A stretch of DNA of 64,000 nt from Liolophura sinensis (taxonomy: Eukaryota > Mollusca > Polyplacophora > Chitonida > Chitonidae). Positions 1 to 12,814 of the stretch are shown here, one piece after another (within the stretch, counting starts at the first letter, position 1; each line of letters starts with the position of its first letter). Below the pieces are notes generated by a model that saw only the letters and a program-made list of their open reading frames with translations, made no database searches and had not been told where the DNA came from. The position numbers were made by a program, and so were the translations under genes. The stretch lies in the NCBI RefSeq assembly GCF_032854445.1, contig NC_088295.1, positions 90,479,836 through 90,543,835 of the forward strand, written 5' to 3'.

Positions 1-1730
1 TGTGTATAAATCTGTGTGCAAAGGGTAATACATGCACAGGTACACCTACTTCAAATGTTTGTGAAATGTCCTGATCTATTTCACTTGCGTCCTAATGGGC
101 CTTCTGAAAAACTTTTTGAGAGGTTAAAGAACGATAAGGTAGAGAATTTTGTATCTGTAAACATGCAGTTACAATTTGAGCCTTTGAACAACTTAGTTTG
201 CTGCAGTTTTTGTGTACATGCACGTCTAGACATAATGCCTCTGGGTGAGTAAAAGATTTGGGCGAGTACACCCCCTCGCAATTTAGGCCTACACTAGAAA
301 ACTACCACTTCGAGTTCAGTATAAGATCCTTTTTCATAAAGAAAAGACAGAATTCTGTCTGCAATCGGCGACTGCTGAAGCTGACACACTAACCTTGTTT
401 TTGGACGCAGACGACTAAAAGATCAAAAGATACTCTCAACTCATGACCTATCAAGTGTCTCCTACTGCTAACTTGTTTGAGACTCGTGACTTTGAAGAGA
501 AGAGCACAGGTGTAAAGGGAGGTAACTCCCAAACTAGTAGCCGTCTGCCATTCTAGATAACCAGTAGGCTACTGTGCCATCTTGTGTCAAAATGTTCACA
601 AACAATCATGCATTTTAAGCAACGCCGCGTTATGACACAGGATCGAGGTGTGTAGAATCATGGTTAAAAACTGAAAATAATAATCTTGTGCAAGGAAGAA
701 TTAATTAAAGGAAACGATATCAGGCCGCCTATGATAAGTCCAAAATCAGGTCTTGATTATTACCGTACCATTACCGTTACCGGTATTTATCCTACCTCTA
801 CATTAATTTGTCACATGATTGTTTTAAACATCCTTTATTTGAATTAGAGAACAAAAGTAAGCATAATACCTTAGTATTTCTTCGTTTACATATGTGGAGG
901 CAACTGGTTTACAATGACATAAACTTAACTAATGGGAAGACAACTATATATCCAACTGACTTAACAGGACCCATCCATAGTGTAGCGGCCATCACATGGT
1001 TTACATTAAAAACAATAAAGTGTAAACATTTGCAATGGGCTGATAAGTGCAATCATATAAAAGAGATAAGATGACAAATAGTATATGTACTTTGCTTGCT
1101 ACAGAACACGATGTACATACAGGGGCGTGGGCTGGGGTAGGGGGCGGGTGCGGAGTGTGCGGATGCATCCTCACCCCCACCTCCACCCCCGCGAGGCAAA
1201 AATGCTCCTCTCAAGTCGACGAAAAATATATTTTAGCCTATATTTCTTACCTAGCTACTAACATTCATTCTACAGATATTTGCTGTAGCCTATATAGACC
1301 AATATTTCAGTTGCATACCAATTTAATAAATAGTATATAGGCCTATTTAGACATGCTCTGTTATGTGAACCATTCCATATTGTTCCCGGTGGAAGACGGC
1401 GTCCTTCACAGAATCACCTCTCTTGAATCGTACCGCGCAGGCTGTAGTAGCCATTTCCGTCTGGTGGACAAGACGGATGCCGCAGCGTTACTTGTAGGCC
1501 TACTGTTTGTAACTCTAGAACCCATGACAATAAATACTACATAGTCAGGAACAGCCTGTTTTCAACCTCACCTAAGCTGAACTTGTTTTGGGTTTATTTA
1601 TTTATTTTTTTAATGTGAAAATGAATGTGTACACATTGGCCAAATCTGCATTCGAAATACATCGACATCACTCTGTCGGATTCTGTCTCTCTTTCTTGTG
1701 AAATCCCCCCCCCCCCACCCCGCCGTATTT
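1..1730. other. No gene recognised
   Basis: I see only short open frames with no recognisable domain, plus a short G/C-rich stretch near 1120-1195 and a C homopolymer near 1706-1716. Nothing here supports an exon or an RNA gene. Confidence 0.5.
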
Positions 1731-1734
1731 TGTA

Positions 1735-3850
1735 TTATTTTACAAAACTCAAAACAATCGTCTCTTTAATTTTTATACTGACATCATGTTGTCCATACGA
1801 GAACAAAGAAGTGTTAATCTCTCCATTAGGCCTATATCCAGACACTTTGTTTGTATCCATCATCAGCTCTCTATGACCAATAAACAAAAGATAGTGCATC
1901 AAAAAGTGATCAGCTCATCACTCATCAAAATTACCACATTGAGATGAAGCCGAATCTGAGATATCATTAAGAAAGAGATCAATGAACTACACCCACTTCG
2001 CACTTGGCATAAGAGTATATTTAAACGCCTTTCTCTAACATGGTACCATTTTGGAGGCTGAAATGCTTCAAAGTAATTCTTAACCTTACAACTCAAGATA
2101 TTTGTTGCTTGAAATGATTTTATGTCATTTGGTATTCCAGTCAACCACCGTTGCTGGGGAAAAGAGACTTTTTGAATAATCCAGTCCGACAAGAGAAGGT
2201 TGTTAACGGCAGTGGATTCCTACTTGGATACGTGTTCCGTTCAAGCCTTGTTTAGGGAATATAACGAGAGAGACATGGAAATTGGCTATTTGCTATTTTA
2301 TGTAAAGTAGAGAGACGGAGTATCTTATGACGTATATGAAGTTGCAATAGTCCAGAATCTTCATACAACAACTCCACAGAAGTACTTGAAGTTAGGTCGG
2401 TTATTATTCGAATTGCACCTTTCTGATTTTTGTCCAGCTGGTTTTCATCAGACTCTGTCAAGTTATCCCACACAACATCTGCACATTCTTTACTCGGACA
2501 TATGAAACTTTTGCACATAATATCATGACATTTTCTCTCTAGTATATACTTAAGTCCTCGAAAAAGAGATAACTTATTTTGTGCAGCGGTAAGTAACCGG
2601 TCGATATGACCGTTCCTTTCTGACTGGGTATTTAATGTTACACCTTGATGTTTAAGGGTTCTGTACGACTGAATGATCGAGCCACCAAATTCATAGTTAA
2701 GCGATGAAATTGAGTAAAATCAAGTTTACTTAAATCTTTATTAATTTAGACATCGATAGCAGAGTGTAATAAGTTATCGGAGATAACATATAAACACGTG
2801 TCATCAGGAAACAATTTAATATTCTTTAGCAGACAAGAAGGAATATCATTAATGGATAGAAGAAATAATACGTGTTAAGGTCTGACAGCAACCTGCGGAT
2901 AGTCGTGGGTTTCTTCCGGTCTTTGCCCGGTATCCTCCCACCATAATGCTGGCCGACGTCGTATAAGTGAAATATTCTTGAGTTCAGGGTAAATACCAAT
3001 CAAATAAATCAATAAATAATAGAAGAAATAACAGCGGCCCTAGAACCGAACCTTGGGGAACACTTGCACCTACAGGCCACTGAGGACAACCCTCTGCTGA
3101 CGTCCAGTCAAGTAACTGTTAAACCATGAATGTAACCCACCATCTATACCAAATGACTTCAATGTGGCTAATGGGCCATTATGCCATACACGATCAAAAG
3201 CCTTTGAGATATCAAAAATACAAAATAAACCGCTTTGCCATTATCCAGTACTTTAGCGATATCAAAATAGATATCGAGTAGTTGTATAACAGTAGACCTG
3301 TTTGGCAGAACCCATACTGGGCTGGGGAAATAGCATTACGTAAGTACTCATAAACATATTTAAATATTACCTTCTCAGTGATTTTACTGACATAGCTAAG
3401 AAGTGAAACTGGTCTGTAATTACCAATATTATACCGGTCGCCTCCTTTGTGAATAGGTGTAACATTTGCTATTTTCCATGCAGAAGGGAACTGTTTGCTT
3501 TAGAGGTAATAATTTTAAAAACGCGTTAAATAAGGAGTGAGGATACCTTTTCCTCCTTTAACAGCTTAAAGCTCATATATATATAATCAGGACCACCAGC
3601 TTTAGCAGTGTGAAGATCTCCAAGAATTTCACAGACATCTGGCTCCTCTATATGCAAGTCGCTAAGTGTTTCATCTTTGCAAACTTCTATTTCAGGGGTC
3701 TGCACGTTTACACCATAACAATCACTAGTTTTAGTAATGTATTCAATAAGTTTGCCTTTTTCTTGATATCGCTTTCGTATGCGCCGTTGTCCAAAAGTAG
3801 GGGTATATCACTGAAACAATTTGTTACGTGTTTGCAGGACGGAAATATTA
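1735..3850 (-). mobile_element. Decayed LINE (Jockey/CR1-like) reverse transcriptase fragment
   Basis: Read on the minus strand, broken frames give the order of a non-LTR reverse transcriptase. A pre-RT segment with IPLLLDNGAYESDIKKKAN lies near 3760-3810. AKAGGPDY is near 3590, and NYRPVSLL preceded by TPIHKGGD near 3410-3480. ISKAFDRVWHNG lies near 3170-3215. A degenerate catalytic box read as FPDDTCLYV (family form YADD) is near 2790-2815. The C-terminal part includes VVWDNLTESDENQLDK (about 2440-2480) and RRLNILLCQVRSGCSS (about 1975-2030). The frame is interrupted many times and a SINE sits inside it, so this is a dead copy. The endonuclease and ORF1 were not found, so it is 5'-truncated. 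Clade placement is from motif style only. Confidence 0.8.
2869..3018 (+). mobile_element. 5'-truncated Meta-type SINE nested in the LINE
   Basis: This carries the conserved SINE body (CCTCCCACCATAATGCTGG, then TATAAGTGAAATATTCTTGA) and ends in AATAAATAAAT-like A/T repeats. The tRNA-derived head is missing. It is flanked by a 13-bp target-site duplication, ATAGAAGAAATAA, at 2856-2868 and 3019-3031. It therefore inserted into the LINE after the LINE was in place. Confidence 0.88.
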
Positions 3851-4544
3851 TGCCGGTTACCTATGTTCCCGAAGAGACGAAGTGTCTAACAAGATGAAAG
3901 CAAAAGACAGCGTTTACAAAACAAAACAAAAAATCTATATCGCCAGGCTTATTTGAAGGTTTATATTTTGGGGGCTTCAACATCATGCCGGTCGTTGGAT
4001 ACATTCTGTGTTGTTGCAGGAGATGACATAAGTACATATGCAGATTTAGCAAGATCGGCCTATACCACAGCTAGGCTAGTCTTTCGAAACAGTGCAGGCT
4101 AGATGTATTGGGTACATTTACCATATCGTATGGCCAGGCTCTTGTATCCGTCTCTTCGTGCTTTGGCTTAGGACGATCTGAGTAAAAGGAGTTTTATCAC
4201 CAATTATAAATAGCCACATGACAAAAGGTTGTACATAACTGATGTTATCAGTTATCAATGTTGATGAGTGGATGAATGTTATCAGCTGAAGTTTGAACTC
4301 ATACAATACAAACAAATAGCTGAGATACTGAAGTTTGATTTGATCTCACGACTGCTATGTGCTCTTATGGCCTTGTTCTTTGACTCATGACATACTGTGT
4401 ATGCATATACGGGGCCTAAGTTATTCCCTAATCGCACACCAGTACATGTATTTTACATGTATTTGTAGATTCAGCCCTTTTCCCTTTGACTGCCATGTAC
4501 ACGTGTGTTTCCACGTCTTATGTCACATACTGGTACACACACAT
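3851..4544. other. No gene recognised
   Basis: Ordinary AT-rich DNA between the LINE and the 69-bp array. The right part (about 4430-4540) contains words shared with the array and may be its most degenerate edge. Confidence 0.4.
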
Positions 4545-5490
4545 TTATACCATTGTAGGTCTAATTCTGTGACATTGTCCCTTGCCCCTTTTGCTTCCTG
4601 TCATGTACATGTGCCCCGTGACGTCTCGTCACCATTATGTCATCACATACATGTATGTATCATTTGTAACCCTTGACATTGTCTCTCGAGTCTTTGTCAT
4701 CGTTATGTCATCACATACATGTATGTACCATTTGTAACCTTGACATGGTGACGTTTATCATGACGTTTTGTCGTCATCATGTCATAGTCATATGTAATTT
4801 ACATTAGCGAGATATCGTCCTTAGCTTAACCTTTTGTCATCTTTATGTAATTCCATTATCACATATGTCAATTATTTTATACCCACATCATTTATTTGTA
4901 TCCCCATAACACTGTCTCTGGACGTTTTGTCATCGTTATCTGATTCCATCACCACGTGTTATTTGAACCACCTTAACAGTGTCTCTTGACGTTTTGTCAT
5001 CGTTATTTTATTCCATCACGACATGAATTATTTGTATCCCCGTGACATCGTCCCTTGATATCTTGTCATCGTTATTTGGTTCCATCACCAGATGTGCTAT
5101 CTGTACCCTCGTAACATTATCTCTTGAGGTTTTGTCATCGTTATTTGGTTCCATCACCAGATGTGTTATTTGTACCCCCGTAACATCGTCCATTGACGTT
5201 TTGTCATCGTTGTTTGATTCCATCACCACGTGTTATTTGTACCCCCGTAACATAGTTCCTCGACGATTTGTCATCGTTATTTGCTTCCATCACCAAATGT
5301 GTTATTTGTATCCCCGTGACATCGTCCCTTGACGTTTTGTCATCGCTATCTGATTTCATCATGACATATATTAGTTGTACCCCCATAACATAGTCCCTTG
5401 ACTTTTTGTCATCGTTATTTGATTCCATCATCACATGTTATTTGTATCCCCGTAACATAACCTCTTGACGCTTTGTCATCGATACGTGAG
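4545..5490 (+). repeat. Minisatellite, about 69-bp unit, about 13-14 copies
   Basis: The repeated core is CGTAACATCGTCCCTTGACG followed by TTTTGTCATCGTTATTTGAT and TCCATCACCACATGTGTTAT. Copies between about 4980 and 5470 are clear; those to the left are increasingly degenerate. The period is a multiple of three, which is why short open frames appear on both strands; they are not genes. Confidence 0.85.
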
Positions 5491-5725
5491 CGGTCCCATC
5501 AGATGTCCTCTTGACTCTCTATGTGTCAATGTAATGTGAATTCGTCAACACATATATTATTTGTCAGAACTGGTTATAATTCAGAAGTTTGTTGTGATGG
5601 CTTCCAGTATTGCATCTGTTTCAATCTCCTAACAATTCTATATGTTGGCCTACACTTCATGTGATCTCTTTTAATCTGCTGTTTAATCTAACTGGCGATA
5701 TGGTCATGTCATTGTTAATCAGTGC

Positions 5726-5870
5726 ATTGCGATGTGTCTTTCATTTTGGATCCTTTCATCAAAGGATCCTGGGTTCAGTACCAAGTCTGGTCCTACCTAG
5801 GACTTTAACCGGTTATTCATCATGTGTGTAACTTTTCCTGACTTGGCGCTCAACTCTATAGGGCAGATAA
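5726..5870 (+). mobile_element. Probable SINE fragment
   Basis: The stretch AAGGATCCTGGGTTCAGTAC, then ACTTTAACCGGTTATTC and CTTGGCGCTCA, resembles the post-tRNA part of the SINE copies at 13.9 and 29.9 kb (B-box-like GGTTCAGTAC, ACTTTAA, gcctcgCTTGGcgctca). It is diverged, and no target-site duplication was found. Confidence 0.4.
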
Positions 5871-6751
5871 AAAAACTGGTGTCAGTCTACTGTGATATCG
5901 GTTTCTCTGAAACATGGTTTGCATATATATACAGTATTTAGCGTACAGGGTTAGATAGTATATATAGTATTTAGCGTGCAAAAGTTAATTTCCTGAAAGA
6001 AATCCTCTTTGAAAGACCGCCTGAGGGTTTGTTCCTTGGAAAGCATTATACTGAAGTTCAGGCATTGAGACTACTGTTGGAATAAATCCCTAAACTGAGT
6101 TTTAGCTGAGCAGGTAACGATATTGTGCTCAATACTATCTATCTGGTCACACCAGGTACAGGTAGGGTATTCTAAAACTGTTAATGGAAACAAATAACTG
6201 TTACACGGATAAACACAATGTAACAGTTTAAACTGCATAGAGTGACTTTTGTTATTTACACCAACCTTTTTTGGTCAGAGTCCACAATAAATCGCCAAGA
6301 ACAAGAAAATTATCAGGTATGTTCTTAACATCAGCTTTAATGGAATATTTTTCGACAAGGAGCTTGTAGAAAAATTTTGTTTTTATTTTATACCTATCTA
6401 AGCTAGTATCAGTTATTTTTGGAATGTCAAATAACAATTCTGGCCTATCTGTATTTCCTGATGATTTATCAGCTGTTGCTAGAGATTTCCAAATTTTATA
6501 ATTTTCATAGTCCAAAGAAATTCATTTTGAAAAACATTTAGCGGTTTAACGGTTTAGCGGTTTGGTCACACAATTCTGACCAGAAGTTCAGTATATGACA
6601 ATATAATTGTGGAATTTTATTAGCTAGTTTTTGGGGGCTATAGATACATTTCAAGATAAAACTTAATCCCCCATTTTATTGAAGCAAGATAATGGAATGA
6701 TTTTTCAAAAACTCTGTTCTTCTGAAAAAATTCTTTCGAGCCAAACGAGTT

Positions 6752-6878
6752 TCAAGGCCTACCAGCAACCGAGCGTTTCTTCTGGGCTCTCCCCGGTTTC
6801 CTCCCACCATAATGCAGCCCGCCGTCGTATAAGTGAAATATTCTTGAGTACGGTGTAAAACACCTTTCAATGGGTAAG
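6752..6878 (+). mobile_element. Truncated Meta-type SINE within LINE
   Basis: It contains GGTTTCCTCCCACCATAATG and GTATAAGTGAAATATTCTTG, then an altered tail. The tRNA head and most of the tail are missing. It interrupts the minus-strand reverse transcriptase. Confidence 0.75.
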
Positions 6879-7446
6879 CAATACTTATTGCTTGGAATCT
6901 TGGATTTATTATTTATTCTCATGAGGTAAGTTTTTTGAGTGCTAACTTTGAGATCGCTTAATTTTTCAATACTCATATAAAAATCTATTGCTGATTCTAC
7001 TAAAGTAGCACTTCCTAATGTTAATGTTGAGTCTTCTGCAAAATAGACATCTTTCACAATGCCCTCATGTACCACTATGCTTTCTGTATGTGCCATACCC
7101 CTTAATTTAATATTGATAATCTCCGCACACATTATGAACAGGTAAGATGATAATGGGCAGCCTTGTTTTAGTCCTCTTGGATAATTGAAGAAATTCGTAG
7201 ACCGACCTTTATTAACAACACAACTTATTGTTCCACTGTCAAAAGGCCGTATCCATTTGCGCATGTTCTCGTTAAAACTGGATACCTTTAGGGCTCTCTC
7301 CAGAAACTCAAATTCTACAGAGTCAAAGGCCTTTGCAAAGTCAACAAAAAGCAAAAATCCACTACCTTCATGTAATAAATCCAACAGGAATCGCACATTT
7401 TCACCTGTATGTCTCCCTTTAACAAAGCCAGTTTGGAATGAATGAA

Positions 7447-7497
7447 TGGTTGTGGTTTTTACACCATGTCGGCAATATCTCAGCCATATCGTGGATA
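7447..7497 (-). mobile_element. Short SINE tail fragment (second family)
   Basis: TTTTTACACCATGTCGGCAA followed by TATCTCAGCCATATCGTGG is the reverse complement of the tail type seen at 15.1 kb (ATATGGCTGAAACATTGCCG and ggcgttaa). Confidence 0.5.
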
Positions 7498-7920
7498 GAA
7501 CATGTTTATACCAGGAGACAGTGAATGGCCAAAGTCAGTTTGTGTTTCATGTATAATATGTGGCATGACCATTTTGATTAGGTTTGCTAACACTTTTGCA
7601 AGTATCTTATAATATGTGTTTAGCAAAGTGATAGGGCACCAGTTCTTCAGGTAACTAGGGTCCTTTCCAGTTTTTTTCAATCAGCGTTATTATACCTCCC
7701 TTTTGATTTACAATTAGATAGCCATTATCAAAAGAATAATGTATTGATCTCAAATGAAACTGCTTTAGTTCGGTCCAAAAGTGTTGGACTGAAAAAATTC
7801 ATTTGTCAGTCCATCAGAACTAGGGGATTTGTTCGGCTCAAGGGCATGGTTCTCACCTTCCGCGACCAATAGGGCCTCTAAGTTTCCTATAAAAGAGTCA
7901 AAGTTATAATCAAAATTATA

Positions 7921-8190
7921 TTTATTTATTTATTTATTTGTGGGTGTTTTACGCCGTACTCAAGAATATTTCACTTATACGACGGCGGCCAGCATTATGG
8001 TGGGTGGAAACCGGGCACAACCCGGGGGAAACCCACCACCATCCGCAGGTTGCTTGCAGACCTTCCCACTTACGGCCGGAGAGGAAGCCAGCATGAGCTG
8101 GACTTGAACTCATAGCAACCGCATTGGTGAGAGGCTCCTGGGTCATTACGCTGCGCTAGAGCGCTAACTGACTGAGCCACGGAGGCCCCG
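7921..8190 (-). mobile_element. Near full-length tRNA-derived Meta-type SINE
   Basis: On the minus strand it starts with GGGGCCTCCGTGGCTCAGTC, a tRNA-like A-box region. A B-box-like GAGTTCAAGTCCAGC follows, then the central GGTTTCC..CCCACCATAATGCTGG domain, TATAAGTGAAATATTCTTGA, and an AAATA repeat tail. Flanking duplications ATCAAAATTATA lie at 7909-7920 and 8191-8202. The perfect 12-bp duplication and good preservation suggest a comparatively recent insertion into the older LINE. Assignment to the Meta-SINE superfamily is from memory of that domain. Confidence 0.92.
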
Positions 8191-8480
8191 ATCAAAATTA
8201 TAGTCTCTCTCATGTTTTAAATAATATAAATTACAATAAAACTTGTGTAATTCCAACAGGATTTCACTGGGATTTGTTTTTTTCAACACCAACACCATCA
8301 ACCTTCAAAATTGTTTTTAGCTGGCACGTAAGTATTCTAAATTTTAAAAAAGTATTTCGTGGATTTTCTCTTTTTTCTGCCCATCGTATTTTAGATGGGG
8401 ACCTTCAGCTTTTTCTCATATGTGTGCTCTAATTGCTTTTGACAGTTTGCATTTGACGCGTGAAACAGTACTTTATTGGA

Positions 8481-10340
8481 TTAACTTGCTCCACTCTGAC
8501 TGTGGTTGAGCAGCCATGAATATGGCGTATCCAAATATTTCTCAAGCAACAGTCAGTGTACCCGGACTACTTTTTGACGTTACTGGCTGCCGATACCTAT
8601 AGTACACTTACATGGTAACATCCAGATTGGTAATTTAAATGTTACAGGTGTTGTGTGGGGGAGGTTGAGATTGTAATTTTTGTATACTACATTGGCCACT
8701 TCTGTTACAATGTTTTCTCCTAGTGCTATATTTTTGTACACTCATTAGTTGAAATTATTCTATTCATATCACGTTATTGCTATTTTTATTGTTGATACCA
8801 TAATGTGCCTTAATTCTTCTACAGTTGAACTAATTCCAATTTCATTTCTTTTGTTTGTACTTTTCAGTGCGTGTGTCACTGCCATTTTGGTGTAACATCA
8901 AAACCTACTGTTTGCTGACCCGAGGTATATTTTCCCAATGACGAACTGGTCACTATAATCAAGAACTATTCTTGCAGTTATTATTTCAGTACTTACACTA
9001 GTATGGCGGTCCAGTGATAGAGGCACAGTAGTATAAATATATGGGAAAAAGGATACTCTGTGGTGAAATGACCAAAACGATCTTCACAACAATGTTAAAT
9101 GACAAGGAAAGAAACAAATGACCAAAGCATTACCGCTATGCCCTAGCTGCAGCTGTGATTTGGTAAAATTAATTCAGTAGAAAGGCCTGACGTTATCTTG
9201 TAGAAATCACGGCCAGGAACGCCTGTGGCTTAATTCTAACTGCACTATAAGCTGTACCGATATCGTATCGGACATTCACAACGCCTCACAGATGATAGGT
9301 CAAGAGCTCAAATCAACTTGTTCCCTGTTTGGTATTTATTTAAACACGTGAAATGTTTCATGCTCTTTAAAACTTCTTCGGAATTATGACGACGGAATTG
9401 TTTTAGTATTAATCACAGGCTGTTAATATTTATGTCAAGTACATACTGTTTACAGACCAGGTCACGTTCTTAGCGAGGGAGTAATTCTTCAAACTGGCCG
9501 CTGACACGCAGGTATGTGCTGATGACATTTGGGACAGGCTGTGATTTATTACATGTAGATTTCCTTTCATACTTGTATCCCATCCTGCACACATAGATTC
9601 TAGTTAATTTATGTTGACTTCGCTTTCGGTAATGGCCAATAAATATACATTTCTATTATAAACTTTTAGCCAATTACTGCCTTATCAGGATTGTATTTGG
9701 ACATATTTATGCAGACATGATTAGTGATAAATACCATACTGGTTTATTGAAGATCTGTGTCAGCTGATTCCGCGTCACTGTGCTGAAGTTTATTGAACTA
9801 GATTAGTCGAATTAAATCATTTTTCTAGACGTAAATATAGAATTCAATTAAACGCTTACCCCATCTTGATTCTGGCCGCACCCGTCCATTAGGGGATGAA
9901 TTATAATGTATTTATTAAGCAGACTAGGAACGAGACGTCAGTTCAGCCTATAGGTCTATGCGTGCATGTGTCGGCTCACCCCAAAGCTTGTGTATACCAC
10001 TCCTATCATCTGACTATTTTGATTGTTACACAGCTGGTTCATAATGAAAACACAGTCAGCGTCATCCTAGGTAAAATCCTTACCCACCTACACCTACCAT
10101 ATCGGCACATGCGCAAAGCTATCTACACTTATCCGAAATGGACAACATCGTGAGGATCAACTCAATCTGGCAGTGACAACCCGGAATCTACACTTTTTAG
10201 ACCTAGATATGTTGCGGGTGTTCTGGTTCCTTTTTTTTCTTTTTTGTCTTGAAAAAAATATAAAGATGGACGAAACTACGTTTTGCCAACAAGTGTTTAC
10301 GGGTGCTGGATGAAAAGCTGCTTGCGTATGTGGCATACAA
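8481..10340. other. No gene recognised
   Basis: AT-rich DNA with no supported exon, RNA gene or repeat. Short open frames, such as one near 9.9-10.15 kb, lack recognisable domains and splice context. Confidence 0.4.
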
Positions 10341-10362
10341 TATACAGCATTCTTCGGCATGC

Positions 10363-10649
10363 CGACATCATTCAGCACGATACACCCATGTGGCAATAAA
10401 CACCGACATCATTCAGCACGATACACCCATGTGGCAATAAACACCGACATCATTCAGCACGATACACCCATGTGGCAATAAAGACCGACATCATTCAGCA
10501 CGATACACCCATGTGGCAATAAAGACCGACATCATTCAGCACGATACACCCATGTGGCAATAAACACCGACATCATTCAGCACGATACACCCATGTGGCA
10601 ATAAACACCGACATCATTCAGCACGATACACCCATGTGGCAATAAACAC
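10363..10649 (+). repeat. Minisatellite, 41-bp unit, 7 copies
   Basis: The unit reads CGACATCATTCAGCACGATA then CACCCATGTGGCAATAAACAC. Copies are nearly identical; the main variant is AAACAC versus AAAGAC in two middle copies. Such homogeneity suggests recent expansion. Confidence 0.93.
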
Positions 10650-10680
10650 CTATACTTTCCCCACATGTATAAACATTCCG

Positions 10681-11850
10681 ACAATGTCCATGTCACGTGA
10701 AGCCCATGTAATCCAAACACAAATAGACATTTTAACCGTGTCCATGTTGCGTGAAGCCCATGTAATCAATCCACACGTAGACATTTTGACGATGTCCATG
10801 TCACGTGAAGCCTTTGTAATCCACCCACACGTAGACATTTTGACGATGTCCATGTGACGTGAAGCCCATGTAATCCACCCACACGTACACATTTTCACGA
10901 TGTCCATGTTATGTGAAGCCCATGTAATCCACCCACACGTAGATATTTTCACCATGTCCATGTGACGTGAAGCCCATGTAATCCACCCACACGTAGACAT
11001 TTTGACGATGTCCATGTCACGTGAATCTCATGTAATCCACCCACACGTAGACATTTTCACGATGTCCATGTTACGTGAAGCCCATGTAATCCACCCACAC
11101 GTAGACATTTTGACGATGTCCATGTTACGCGACGCCCATTTAATCCACCCACACGTAGACATTTTGACGATGTCCATGTTACGTGAAGCCCATGTAATCC
11201 ATCCACAATTAGACATTTTCACGATGTCCATGTCACGTGAAGCCCATGTAATCCACCCACATGTAGACATTTTGACGATGTCCATGTTACGCGACGCCCA
11301 TGTAATCCACCCACGAGTAGACATTTTCACGATGTCCATGTCACGTGAAGCCCATGTAATCCATCCACAATTATACATTTTGACGATGTCCATGTGACGT
11401 GAAGCCCATGTAATCCACCCACATGTAGACATTTTGACGATGTCCATGTCACGTGAAGCCCATGTAATCCACCCACACGTAGACATTTTCACGATGTCCA
11501 TGTTACGTGAAGCCCATGTAATCCACCCACACGTAGACATTTTCACGATGTCCATGTCACGTGAACCTCATGTAATCCACCCACACGTAGACATTTTCAT
11601 GATGTCCATGTTAGGTGAAACCCATGTAATCCATCCACGAGTAGACATTTTGACGATGTCCATGTGACGTGAACCAAATGTAATCCACCCACACGAGACA
11701 TTTTGAGGATGTCCATGTTAGGTGAACCCTATGTAATCCATCCACACGTAGACATTTTCACAATGTCCATGTTACGTGAACCTCATGTAATCCACTCACA
11801 CGTAGACATTTTCACGATGTCCATGTGGCATCAAGCCCTATTATCCATCC
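10681..11850 (+). repeat. Minisatellite, 54-bp unit, about 22 copies
   Basis: The unit contains TGTCCATGTCACGTGAAGCC, CATGTAATCCACCCACACGT and AGACATTTTGACGA. The ACGTGA word recurs every 54 bp from 10693 to 11771, with one 52-bp step near 11665-11717. Since 54 is divisible by three, several long stop-free frames arise on both strands. They are by-products of the array. The array lies about 1 kb upstream of gene A. Confidence 0.95.
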
Positions 11851-12224
11851 ACAAGAGAAAAGTGACAAAAACGCGTCGTGACCTAGAGGCGCAATCAACA
11901 GTTTTCAGACATCTCAGTGCTGACATCTAAAAGGACCTTGAAAGCAACCATTTCGTCACTGATGTCCCTCTTGGTCCCAACAGACAGCCATACAATCTGA
12001 CATTTTAAAAAAAGATTTTACTCTGTTGGAAAAACTAAAAAATAACATAACATGATGTGTATACGTCCCTTAAAGCCGGTTTTTAGACACAAATAAGTAT
12101 AGTGCCAGAGATTCCATATTTACTTATTAAAGATCTTTACTCATAATAAAATTTAAGAGACTTAGTTTTGAAGAGTGTTATGGAATATCTTTTTACAATT
12201 ATAACTTTCAACTTGATTATAGTC

Positions 12225-12558
12225 ATCGCATAACACACTGGATCTAATAAATGGCACAGGTTCAAATCCGGACTTGGACAGGGAATTTGTAGATTTACCC
12301 ACTCTTACTGTTTGTGCATGGTGCCTTAGTGGCGACAGGGGATGGGCACGCCATCGACAACGCTCGTGTGGCGTTTTATTGTCTTCCACCAATATTCTGT
12401 GTACATTTATACGTCATACCTGGGAAAGGTAGTTAGCAATTTACCAAAGGTCGATGGTTTACGCTGGCTTCGATCTGTATCCACCACCCATGAAAGTGAC
12501 CGCCGAAGTATGAATGAAAGATTTAGTTTGGCGTTAAAAAAACAATCCAATAAATAAA
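12225..12558 (+). mobile_element. SINE of a third family
   Basis: It has a B-box-like GGTTCAAATCCGGACTTGGA, a body with GTAGATTTACCCACTCTTAC and CCAAAGGTCGATGGTTTACG, and a tail GTTTGGCGTTAAAAAAACAA ending in AATAAATAAA. This is the usual layout of a tRNA-derived SINE with an AT-rich 3' end. A short fragment of a similar tail appears near 22.59-22.67 kb. Confidence 0.65.
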
Positions 12559-12677
12559 CACGTATGCATTTTTTTTAGATTATTCGGAAAGCATGAACCT
12601 TCTGGATATCCATACAACACACGGATAATCTGTTAATCTGAAATGAAACTCCCCATTCGCCAAATTTGCTAAATTAT

Positions 12678-12678
12678 A

Positions 12679-12752
<74 letters not shown>
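12678..12752. repeat. AT dinucleotide microsatellite
   Basis: An uninterrupted TA/AT run except for one ATG interruption near 12692. It ends about 60 bases before the start codon of gene A, so no normal TATA box can be told apart there. Confidence 0.95.
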
Positions 12753-12754
<2 letters not shown>

Positions 12755-12814
12755 TGCGAGATACTGGTGCATTCAGACTTTGGTAATCATCTGAGCGGTG
12801 ACAACGTTAACATC

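Larger units (their letters stand above)
5985..8480 (-). mobile_element. Decayed LINE (L1/Tx1-like) reverse transcriptase
   Basis: Minus-strand frames give, 5' to 3': a linker before the RT (about 8480-8220), KDPSYLKNWCPITLLN with YKILAKVLANLIK (about 7560-7670), LLFVDFAKAFDSVEFEFLE (about 7295-7360), YPRGLKQGCPLSSYLFIMC (about 7130-7190), a degenerate catalytic box VYFAEDSTL (about 7020-7050, family form YADD), and a C-terminal segment with a CTWCDQ zinc-ribbon-like pair (about 6130-6240). The frame is broken several times and SINE sequence is inserted at 6752-6878, about 7447-7497 and 7921-8190. No endonuclease was found. The motif style resembles the Tx1/L1 group. Confidence 0.82.

Noticed and set aside
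10650-11930. Repetitive open frames on both strands over the 54-bp array
   Set aside because: The period is a multiple of three and the units lack stops on both strands; amino-acid repeats simply mirror the DNA repeat.
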